Of a DNA stretch of 18,522 nt, positions 1 through 6,113 are shown piece by piece. The notes under the pieces are model-generated. The model had not been told where the DNA came from and searched no databases. It saw only the letters and a program-made list of their open reading frames with translations. A program made the translations under genes and the position numbers. Each line of letters opens with the position of its first letter. Position 1 is the stretch's first letter. The stretch covers positions 1-18,522 of the forward strand of contig JAGYMP010000305.1 of assembly GCA_018400565.1 (NCBI GenBank), read 5' to 3'. The stretch is from Bacilli bacterium (GTDB lineage: Bacteria > Bacillota_I > Bacilli_A > Izemoplasmatales > Hujiaoplasmataceae).

Positions 1-435
1 CGCCCCGGCATCCAGCAAAATCGTGTTTTGTCTGGAAATCGACGGAATAAGAGGCGCTATCGCTGTCCTCTTGAAACCTTTCATCCGATGCACGAGCATG
101 TGTCCCCCGGCGACAAGCGCCTGTGTGGCACCGCTGCTTACGCAAACATCGACATCTCCCTGTTTCAACGCCTTCAACGCCAATGCCATCGAAGAGTCCG
201 GATTGTTTCTCATTTCCTTGATCGGATTTTTTTCTCCCATGTCAACGGTCTTATCCGTATGGACAATCGTCACTCTGTCTTGATGGGCATCGTTTAAAAC
301 ATTTCTTATGGCCGTTTCATCGCCAAAAAGGACACATTCGATGTCCTGCATTTCCTTCAGGGCGATATTCACGCCTTCGACTTGTTCCCTGGGAGCGTAA
401 TCGCCGCCCATGGCATCAACCCCGATTTTAATCAT
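1..435 (-). CDS. plsX: PlsX, phosphate acyltransferase (N-terminal part, cut by window edge)
   Basis: The 145 codons read down from the ATG at 435 begin MIKIGVDAMGGDYAP, the hallmark N-terminus of PlsX. PlsX converts acyl-ACP to acyl-phosphate, the acyl donor for PlsY in phosphatidic acid synthesis at the membrane. A second family block is readable near residues 88-140: a serine/glycine stretch (VSSGATQALVAGG, where most homologues have SAGNTGA), then FKRTAIAPLIPS and a final LLDAGA. The family is about 330 aa, so roughly the last 190 residues lie outside the window. An AAGGTGA element sits about 10 nt before the ATG. It follows recG at 48 nt, as in Bacillus, but no fapR lies between. FakA, two genes upstream, also feeds acyl-phosphate, so the cluster makes metabolic sense. 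Identity is secure; the rest of the gene is not visible. Confidence 0.95.
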   Translation of the reverse strand, partial: MIKIGVDAMGGDYAPREQVEGVNIALKEMQDIECVLFGDETAIRNVLNDAHQDRVTIVHTDKTVDMGEKNPIKEMRNNPDSSMALALKALKQGDVDVCVSSGATQALVAGGHMLVHRMKGFKRTAIAPLIPSISRQNTILLDAGA

Positions 436-468
436 TGTTCTCACGTCACCTTTCGTATAACACTCTTT

Positions 469-497
469 AGTATAGCATAAATTTCAATCAAGATGAA
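469..497 (-). promoter_or_regulatory. Putative extended -10 promoter for plsX
   Basis: On the minus strand TGCTATACT (477-469) gives a TATACT -10 with an upstream TGn extension. A weak -35 (TTCATC, 497-492) lies 17 nt upstream, inside the end of recG. The -10 is about 35 nt before the plsX start codon. The -35 matches consensus poorly, so the call rests on the -10 and its position. Confidence 0.4.
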
Positions 498-2487
498 AAC
501 CATCCACATGTTCCATGGCCTGTTTTTTTAAGACTTGCGCTTTGCGTTCGTCTGCTGAAAAAACATCCGCAGCATCACTTTGGGCCTGCTTGAAAAGTGC
601 GGCGTCATCCAACAGACTCGCCATCATGAACCGCGGTATGCCGGCTTGGCTGAGACCGAAGACTTCGCCCGGTCCCCGCATGCGCAAATCGGCTTCGCTT
701 ATCTTGAAACCGTCACTTGTTTCAATCAACACATGCAACCGTTCCCTTGCCTTTTCCGGATCATCCGCCACAAAATAGGCTTTTGATGGAAATCCGCTTC
801 TTCCGACGCGTCCACGCATCTGATGGAGCTGGGACAATCCGAAACGATCGGCGTTGATGATAACCATCATTGTTGCGTTGCTGACATCCATGCCGACTTC
901 AATGACGCTCGTTGACAAAAGCACCGCTGTTGTGTTGTCTTTAAAACGTGCCATGACGTCGGCTTTTTCATCATCAGGCATCCGGCCGTGTAAGATGGCA
1001 TACGATTTTCCCTCCGGCAGGTGCTTTTTTAACACGTGTTCAAAAGCATCAATGGACATGTGGTTCATCGCATCACTTTCTTCTATCAAAGGCACCACAA
1101 AGAAAACCTGCCTGTTCTTACTGAGTTCTTTTTCCATGACCGAAAACACATCATCCATCGCATCATACCCCACAAGAAACGATCGGACGGGCTTCCTGCC
1201 TTTTGGCAATTGCATGATCGAACTCACGTGAATATTCCCGAGCAAACCAATCGCAAGAGTACGGGGAATCGGCGTGGCACTCAAATATAAGACATCCGGA
1301 TGACAACCTTTTTCTCTTAACTGCTCGCGCTGGGCGACCCCAAAACGGTGTTGTTCGTCGATGATCGCAAAACCCATGTGCAGAAACCCAACATCTTCTG
1401 ACAACAAAGCGTGGGTGCCGATTACGATATCAACCTTTCCCGACTGCAGGTCGGCTGTGATATGTTTCCGTTCTTCAGACGGGGTCGAAGCAGAAAGAAA
1501 CCGAACGGCGACACCAAGAGGCATCAGAAACTCATTAAAGGTATCGTGGTGCTGACGTGCCAAAATCTCGGTCGGCGCCATGAAAGCGATTTGTTCACCC
1601 GCTGTCACCGTTGCGTATGCGGCAAGCATTGCACAAACGGTTTTCCCTGAACCGACATCGCCTTGCAAAAGCCTGTTCATCGGCCGGTCTTTCTTTAAAT
1701 CTCTGAAAATGTCATTTGTCGCCTGTTTTTGATCATCGGTCAATTCAAACGGCAGCGTCGCGATAAAACGGCGCACCTTTTCAATATCATATCCCTTGCG
1801 GGGGACTTCGGTTTTCTCGGTTTGAATGCGCTGAGCATGCAGTCTGAGGGCAAACATGAGCATCTCTTCATATTTGATGCGCTTTTGGGCAACGGCGACA
1901 TCGCGTTTGTTTCGTGGTGCATGGATCTTGTGATAAGTATCCTGAAGCAGCGGAAGGTCGCGTTTGACAAGCAATGCTTCAGGCAACCGTTCTTGAGGAA
2001 GAATTGCATCGTCTTCCAAAACACGCAATATCCACTTGTGAAATGACATCTCCGATAGATCGGCGACCGAATAAATCGGCTTCATGCCGGCCTTGAAATT
2101 TTTGTGAAGAATCAGATCCGATGACGTGAAATGACGAAAATTATCCTTGAAAGACCCCGTGACGACGATTTTCGTCTTCGGACGGAGCATCTTTTTCAAA
2201 AAGTGGCGGTTGAAAATATGGACATCGACCGGTTTACCGTCAATTATCGTCTTGACTGTCATTTTCGTCAGATTTTTTCGGATAAAAAAAAGCCGTGGAT
2301 CAGCGGTAACCTCACACAGCAGCATCAATGTCTCCTGAAGAACCCATGGCTGTTCGTTATCCAGACGGTTTTCTTTGTAACGCGAAGGATAATATGTCAG
2401 CAAATCGCGTGGTTTTGAGATTCCGATCGCACGCAATTTTTTCTCCGTGACCGGACCGATCCCTTTGATATCCCGAAGCTCTGTCAT
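484..2487 (-). CDS. recG: ATP-dependent DNA helicase RecG
   Basis: RecG is the branch-migrating helicase that reverses stalled replication forks and processes recombination intermediates. About 667 aa, close to the usual 670-690. An N-terminal helix-hairpin-helix-like start (LRDIKGIGPVTEKKL) leads into the OB-fold wedge domain. Helicase motifs follow in order: Walker A GDVGSGKT (about 276-283), DEQH (377-380), SATPIPRT (about 403-410), TSVIEVGMDV, and QMRGRVGRSG (motif VI). The frame is open to a GTG at 2496, but that GTG lies inside the best ribosome-binding site (GAGGTGA). The ATG at 2487 has proper spacing to this site and fits the nested promoter, so it is preferred. It lies 63 nt downstream of fakA but is separated from it by a terminator. 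The gene looks intact. Confidence 0.96.
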   Translation of the reverse strand: MTELRDIKGIGPVTEKKLRAIGISKPRDLLTYYPSRYKENRLDNEQPWVLQETLMLLCEVTADPRLFFIRKNLTKMTVKTIIDGKPVDVHIFNRHFLKKMLRPKTKIVVTGSFKDNFRHFTSSDLILHKNFKAGMKPIYSVADLSEMSFHKWILRVLEDDAILPQERLPEALLVKRDLPLLQDTYHKIHAPRNKRDVAVAQKRIKYEEMLMFALRLHAQRIQTEKTEVPRKGYDIEKVRRFIATLPFELTDDQKQATNDIFRDLKKDRPMNRLLQGDVGSGKTVCAMLAAYATVTAGEQIAFMAPTEILARQHHDTFNEFLMPLGVAVRFLSASTPSEERKHITADLQSGKVDIVIGTHALLSEDVGFLHMGFAIIDEQHRFGVAQREQLREKGCHPDVLYLSATPIPRTLAIGLLGNIHVSSIMQLPKGRKPVRSFLVGYDAMDDVFSVMEKELSKNRQVFFVVPLIEESDAMNHMSIDAFEHVLKKHLPEGKSYAILHGRMPDDEKADVMARFKDNTTAVLLSTSVIEVGMDVSNATMMVIINADRFGLSQLHQMRGRVGRSGFPSKAYFVADDPEKARERLHVLIETSDGFKISEADLRMRGPGEVFGLSQAGIPRFMMASLLDDAALFKQAQSDAADVFSADERKAQVLKKQAMEHVDGFHLD

Positions 2488-2508
2488 GGCCTTCACCTCA
2501 GTGCTTCC

Positions 2509-2537
2509 ATTATATAAAAAAAAGGGGCATTTAACAA
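2509..2537 (-). promoter_or_regulatory. recG promoter nested in the fakA terminator
   Basis: On the minus strand TTGTTA (2537-2532) is followed after exactly 17 nt by TATAAT (2514-2509). The predicted start is near 2502, giving a leader of only about 15 nt that still holds the GAGGTGA ribosome-binding site of recG. The -35 lies in the loop of the fakA terminator hairpin and the U tract forms part of the spacer. Confidence 0.65.
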
Positions 2538-2547
2538 CACCCCTTAC
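2516..2547 (-). terminator. Rho-independent terminator of fakA
   Basis: In the minus-strand RNA, AAGGGG and CCCCUU pair as a 6-bp stem, extendable by two G-U pairs, around an AT-rich loop. Eight U residues follow, overlapping the closing base pairs. It starts a few nucleotides after the fakA stop codon. Confidence 0.75.
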
Positions 2548-2550
2548 AAT

Positions 2551-4230
2551 TTATTCAACAGCGATGATGAATGAGTAAATGTCTTGGTCTCCTTCAATTT
2601 TTTCAAGTTCGACATCGAATTCGGATATGATGGATGATTCAAGTTTTGCGAGCTCATTATCCTTAACATCTTTACCAATCATGAGTGTCATGATTTCGGA
2701 GCGATCGTCGACCATCAATTCGATCATCGTTTTCAAGACGGCAATCCGATCATGTTCTACAACTTTCAGTTCACCGTTGATGAGACCCATGAAATCACCT
2801 TTCTTAATATCAAACCCATTGTTTTTGCTGTCACGGATAGCATATGTGACTTCACCGGATTTGACGGTTTCGAGATGTTCTTCCATGTCGCTGAGATTTT
2901 CGTCGACATCCATCGTGGCATCAAACATCGTCAATGCCGCATAACCTTCGGCAATCGTTTTCGTCGGTAAAATGTGGATATCAAGGTCCTCACACACTTC
3001 CGTCGCTGCCTCAGCTGACATAATAATGTTTTTGTTGTTGGGGATTAAAATGATGTGATCCGCATTGACCGCATTAATAGCTTCAACGAAATCCTCGGTT
3101 GACGGATTCATTGTCTGTCCTCCGGCAATGACTTCGTCACATCCCATATCTTTGAAGGTTTTGATCAAGCCATCGCCGTTGGCGACGGCAATCAACGCAT
3201 ATTTGCGTCTAATTTTCGGAGCATGGCTGTGTGTGTGGTCATGTCCGCATCCGTCATCAAGATGTTCGTCATCGGCATGATGAAGCATAACCTCGGAATG
3301 CTGGACGCGCATGTTTTCAATCTTGAGATTGACGAAATAACCGAAGTGCTGCGCAAGATTCAACGCATCGCCGGGTGTGTTCGTGTGAATATGCACTTTC
3401 AATATATTCTCATCCTGGACAACGACAAGCGAGTCACCGAGCGGCGAAATCATTTCGATGAAGTCTTGTTGGTTGAATTCGTCCATTTTCTCAATCTGCA
3501 TGATAAATTCCGTGCAATAGCTGAACGTAATGTGATTGTTGGTGCCGGCTTTATGCAGTGCATCGCCGTTCCCGCTATTTTTTTTGGGCTCTTCTTTGGC
3601 GTCATCCAGCATCGTTCCGTGCAACGCCATGTCCATGCCACGGACAATCTCTAAAAAGCCCGCGGCACCGGAATCAACGACACCGACTTCTTTTAAAACC
3701 GCAAGCAATTCAGGTGTGTTTTCCAGCGATCGTTCCATTTCTTTTATGTATAATTCAAAAAGGTCTTCAAAATCATCAGCGTCTTCGGCAACCGATATCG
3801 CTTCATCGGCACCTTCTCTGGCAACGGTGAGGATAGTTCCTTCGACGGGATTGATGACTGACGAATATGCTTGTTCGACCCCTTGGCGCAAAGCCATTGA
3901 AAACGTCAACATATCAGCTTCGACATGCCCGTCCAACCCCTTTGCGAAGCCCGAGAAAAGCTGGGACAGAATGACACCGGAATTTCCGCGTGCCCCCATC
4001 AACATACCTCGCGATAATTTCTTCGCCAAAGCGCCAACACTCGTCTCATCGCTGTTTTTGATGCTCGTAACACCCGCTAATATCGTGGCTGACATATTTG
4101 ATCCGGTGTCCCCGTCAGGAACGGGAAACACATTTAAATCATTAATTCGGTCCATGTTTTTTTTCAGTTTCAAATGTCCGTTTATAATCATTTCCTTGAA
4201 TAAATCGCCATTGATGGCTATCGTGCCCAT
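2551..4230 (-). CDS. fakA: FakA-type fatty acid kinase, ATP-binding subunit (DhaL/DAK2 domain, YloV family)
   Basis: This 559-aa protein is the kinase subunit of the FakA-FakB system, which phosphorylates FakB-bound exogenous fatty acids to acyl-phosphates. The N-terminal DhaL domain is clear: VPDGDTGSNM (about 37-46, nucleotide/Mg binding) and MGARGNSGVILSQ (about 78-90). The middle region keeps Cys239 (SYCTEF) and His280/His282 (KVHIHTNTPG), matching the zinc ligands I recall for S. aureus FakA. The C-terminal part has DegV-like character. Between middle and C-terminal regions is a His/Asp-rich stretch (residues 316-338, seven His). GGGAGGA lies about 6 nt before the ATG, and a promoter is visible at 4309-4337. 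The neighbouring yloU/asp23 of other Bacillota is absent. No fakB is in the window. Family identity is firm. Confidence 0.93.
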   Translation of the reverse strand: MGTIAINGDLFKEMIINGHLKLKKNMDRINDLNVFPVPDGDTGSNMSATILAGVTSIKNSDETSVGALAKKLSRGMLMGARGNSGVILSQLFSGFAKGLDGHVEADMLTFSMALRQGVEQAYSSVINPVEGTILTVAREGADEAISVAEDADDFEDLFELYIKEMERSLENTPELLAVLKEVGVVDSGAAGFLEIVRGMDMALHGTMLDDAKEEPKKNSGNGDALHKAGTNNHITFSYCTEFIMQIEKMDEFNQQDFIEMISPLGDSLVVVQDENILKVHIHTNTPGDALNLAQHFGYFVNLKIENMRVQHSEVMLHHADDEHLDDGCGHDHTHSHAPKIRRKYALIAVANGDGLIKTFKDMGCDEVIAGGQTMNPSTEDFVEAINAVNADHIILIPNNKNIIMSAEAATEVCEDLDIHILPTKTIAEGYAALTMFDATMDVDENLSDMEEHLETVKSGEVTYAIRDSKNNGFDIKKGDFMGLINGELKVVEHDRIAVLKTMIELMVDDRSEIMTLMIGKDVKDNELAKLESSIISEFDVELEKIEGDQDIYSFIIAVE

Positions 4231-4308
4231 AAAAAATCCTCCCGTGGATATATAGTGAGATATGACTCCGTGATCGACATGTTTTCATTTTCTCAAAAAA
4301 GCACGTTT

Positions 4309-4337
4309 ATTTTATCACATCGATGATTAAATTGCAA
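4309..4337 (-). promoter_or_regulatory. fakA promoter
   Basis: TTGCAA (4337-4332) and TAAAAT (4314-4309) are 17 nt apart on the minus strand. The predicted start near 4302 leaves a leader of about 70 nt before the fakA ATG. Confidence 0.6.
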
Positions 4338-4393
4338 TCAATCTAGCTAACAGTGAACGGCTGTATACATTTCGCTGAATACTTCCTTTTATG

Positions 4394-4405
4394 ATCGCAT
4401 GCGAT
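4394..4405. repeat. 12-nt perfect palindrome
   Basis: ATCGCATGCGAT reads the same on both strands. It lies about 57 nt upstream of the fakA -35 and 150 nt before the plus-strand small gene. A regulator site is possible, but a palindrome of this length can occur by chance. Confidence 0.35.
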
Positions 4406-4553
4406 TAATCTGCATATAAGATGTTAAACAAGTATCATTTCTTTTAACTGAGGCTACAAAAACAAAGATTCATATGGCAAACTATGATCACATACAACAA
4501 CCGGACTGTCCAACAATGAAACCATATAACAAATCAGCCAAGGAGGTAACAGA

Positions 4554-4766
4554 ATGCCGGGAGATTGGCGATTCAACGAACAAATCAAACATGGTCGAAG
4601 ACATACGCATGATGATATAATGGGAAATCTCCGGAAAAAAGACAAAACAAACGATAAAGGCGAATCAGATATTTATGAACGCAGAAACCGTGTGTCCTCC
4701 ATCGTCGTATCTTCCTTATTCGGTCTCATTGCTTTGGTTATCATCCTGATGATCATTTTTTGGTAA
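4554..4766 (+). CDS. Small tail-anchored membrane protein, unknown function
   Basis: A 70-aa reading frame with a strong ribosome-binding site (AGGAGGT, 6 nt before the ATG). The first 45 residues are very hydrophilic and charged, with a His/Arg patch (HGRRHTHDD, about 13-21) and many Lys, Asp and Glu. A basic ERRNR precedes one hydrophobic segment (about 48-69), and the protein ends right after it in FW. By the positive-inside rule the charged part faces the cytoplasm and the helix is a C-terminal tail anchor. No family is recognised. It lies on the plus strand upstream of rpmB, divergent from fakA, near where asp23/yloU (opposite strand) lies in other Bacillota, but it does not resemble Asp23. 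No terminator is evident before rpmB. The ribosome-binding site and coherent topology support a real gene. Confidence 0.72.
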   Translation: MPGDWRFNEQIKHGRRHTHDDIMGNLRKKDKTNDKGESDIYERRNRVSSIVVSSLFGLIALVIILMIIFW

Positions 4767-4800
4767 CATTTTCGACAATAATACCTTAAAAAGTCAATCA

Positions 4801-4819
4801 TGTGTCATCAGATGACACA
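4801..4819. repeat. Perfect 19-nt inverted repeat, likely operator
   Basis: TGTGTCATC and GATGACACA are exact reverse complements around a single A. The dyad lies 27 nt upstream of the rpmB -35 and 34 nt after the stop of the small membrane protein gene. No U tract follows, so it is not a typical terminator. The short centre suits a dimeric DNA-binding protein; which one is unknown. Confidence 0.6.
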
Positions 4820-4846
4820 CACCGTGAACAACAGCGGATGTTTTTC

Positions 4847-4874
4847 TTGCATTATTCGTGAGATATGATAAAAT
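4847..4874 (+). promoter_or_regulatory. rpmB promoter
   Basis: TTGCAT (4847-4852) and TAAAAT (4869-4874) are 16 nt apart. The predicted start near 4881 leaves a leader of about 30 nt carrying the GGAGTGA ribosome-binding site. Confidence 0.65.
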
Positions 4875-4911
4875 AAGGATGCTGAAAACAAATCGGAAAC
4901 GGAGTGATATC

Positions 4912-5103
4912 ATGCCGAGAAAATGCAAAGTAACAGGGAAGAAAACCCTCCATGGAACCACGCGTTCCCACTCGCTTCACGCCACGAAGCGCAAATGGAA
5001 GGCCAACCTCCAAAAAGTAAAAATTATCGACGAAAACGGTGAAGTGAAACGTGCTTACGTTTCCGCACGGGCACTGAAAAGCGGAAAAGTTAAGCGTGCA
5101 TAA
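4912..5103 (+). CDS. rpmB: 50S ribosomal protein L28
   Basis: A 63-aa basic protein of normal L28 length. It begins MPRKCKVTGKK and carries the family pattern of TGKKTLHGTTRSHSLHATKR followed by a conserved WKANLQKVKI core and the ending SARALKSGKVKRA. L28 is a structural protein of the large ribosomal subunit. Only one Cys is present (C5), so the paired zinc-binding cysteines of some L28 variants are absent. The frame is open further upstream, but the ATG at 4912 with GGAGTGA about 6 nt before it gives the standard N-terminus and lies downstream of the promoter. It stands opposite to its neighbours, as in Bacillus, and is followed at once by a terminator. Confidence 0.97.
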   Translation: MPRKCKVTGKKTLHGTTRSHSLHATKRKWKANLQKVKIIDENGEVKRAYVSARALKSGKVKRA

Positions 5104-5105
5104 AC

Positions 5106-5133
5106 AAAACGGCCAATCATGGCCGTTTTTTTT
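5106..5133. terminator. Bidirectional terminator between rpmB and the protease operon
   Basis: A 9-bp perfect stem (AAAACGGCC with GGCCGTTTT) encloses a 6-nt loop. It is followed by T-rich sequence on the plus strand (rpmB side) and by TTTTGTTTA on the minus strand, so it can serve both converging units. It begins 2 nt after the rpmB stop. Confidence 0.88.
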
Positions 5134-5144
5134 ATTATCATTTA

Positions 5145-6113
5145 TTAAGTTCTTAAACCGTTCTCTAAATCATCGAGGATCGCTGTGACTCTTTCAATCG
5201 GTATGGCAAAACCCATGCCCTCGATTTCCGATCCGACGAATTTGGAAACATTGATGCCGATAACCGTGCCGTCGATGTTGTAAAGCGGTCCTCCGCTGTT
5301 ACCGGAATTAATGGCAGCATCGTGTTGGAGATAACGGTTCCCGCCTTCTTCGATTTCTCGGTTTTTGCCTGATAGAATGCCCATCGTGAATGAGTTAAAG
5401 AAATTATATCCTTCTGAATTCCCGACGGCAAACACCAAATCACCTTTCGATGATGACGATGAATTACCAAGTGCCGATACGTTGACGAGATCTTCGATGC
5501 CATCAGCAGGGAAAGACAACACCGCAATATCGATGGTCGCATTATATCCGTGCAGTTCTGCTTCCACAACGGTTTCATCGCTGAGTGTGACATCGAATTG
5601 ATCGCCATCCTCGATCACATGGTGATTGGTCAACAACCAAAATCTGTTTTCCGTCTCATCATAACGATAAACGATGGCCGATCCGAGGGCACTGCCCTGA
5701 TTAAGCACATAGGAAACAACACCGACTACCGATTGATCCGCAAGATCCTTGACCGCATATATTTTATCCTGTAATTCCTCGGCATCGACATAAAATGTAT
5801 CATTGGCCAAAAGATCGGAAAAACGATTCTCGATGTCCTGTTCGATGTCCATATATAATTCTTCTTCAATCATTGCATATAAATCATCATGGACCTCGGT
5901 ATAAACATCATCATAAATCTCATTATAAATGGAATTCACATATTCCATGTAGTCTTGGGACTTTGTTGTTTCTACAGTTGATTCCTGCATGGTTGTTGTT
6001 GAGGCTTCACCCGTCACATCGGAGCCTTTTGCTGGATTGGCCACCCCGGCCGCAAAAAGTGTCACCGCAAACAGAACAAGGAAAATAACTATTTTTCTTT
6101 TCATGGCGATCAC
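5145..6113 (-). CDS. Exported HtrA-like serine protease without PDZ domain
   Basis: A 322-aa trypsin-fold protease of the DegP/HtrA group, probably acting outside the membrane on misfolded or regulatory proteins. An N-terminal hydrophobic segment (about 8-26) serves as signal peptide or anchor; AGVA before Asn26 is a possible cleavage site, and there is no lipobox. Residues about 58-98 are an acidic, Tyr-rich helical stretch with IYDDV/DDLY/EELY units. The triad is visible: H165 (TNHHV), D195 (TIDIAV) and S273 (INSGNSGG). The chain ends shortly after the protease domain, so the usual C-terminal PDZ is absent. The GTG at 6113 overlaps the stop of the preceding gene as GTGA, with GGAG about 5 nt before it. 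An ATG three codons on (6104) is an alternative start. It is a paralogue of the upstream gene. Confidence 0.88.
   Translation of the reverse strand: MIAMKRKIVIFLVLFAVTLFAAGVANPAKGSDVTGEASTTTMQESTVETTKSQDYMEYVNSIYNEIYDDVYTEVHDDLYAMIEEELYMDIEQDIENRFSDLLANDTFYVDAEELQDKIYAVKDLADQSVVGVVSYVLNQGSALGSAIVYRYDETENRFWLLTNHHVIEDGDQFDVTLSDETVVEAELHGYNATIDIAVLSFPADGIEDLVNVSALGNSSSSSKGDLVFAVGNSEGYNFFNSFTMGILSGKNREIEEGGNRYLQHDAAINSGNSGGPLYNIDGTVIGINVSKFVGSEIEGMGFAIPIERVTAILDDLENGLRT

Larger units (their letters stand above)
4231..4553. other. Divergent intergenic region between fakA and the small membrane protein gene
   Basis: This 323-nt stretch holds no gene I can support. It contains the fakA leader and promoter on the minus strand, an 8-nt palindrome (TGTATACA, 4362-4369), a 12-nt palindrome (4394-4405) and, at its right end, the ribosome-binding site of the plus-strand gene. 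A TATAAC at 4525-4530 could be a -10 for that gene but has no recognisable -35. Confidence 0.6.

Noticed and set aside
2488..2496. GTG start of recG at 2496
   Set aside because: The GTG lies inside the ribosome-binding site for the ATG at 2487 and would have only a few nucleotides of leader from the nested promoter.
3536..4255. 239-codon open frame on the plus strand
   Set aside because: It lies fully antisense to fakA, whose domains are intact. The product is Ser/Pro-rich without family motifs, and it has no convincing ribosome-binding site.
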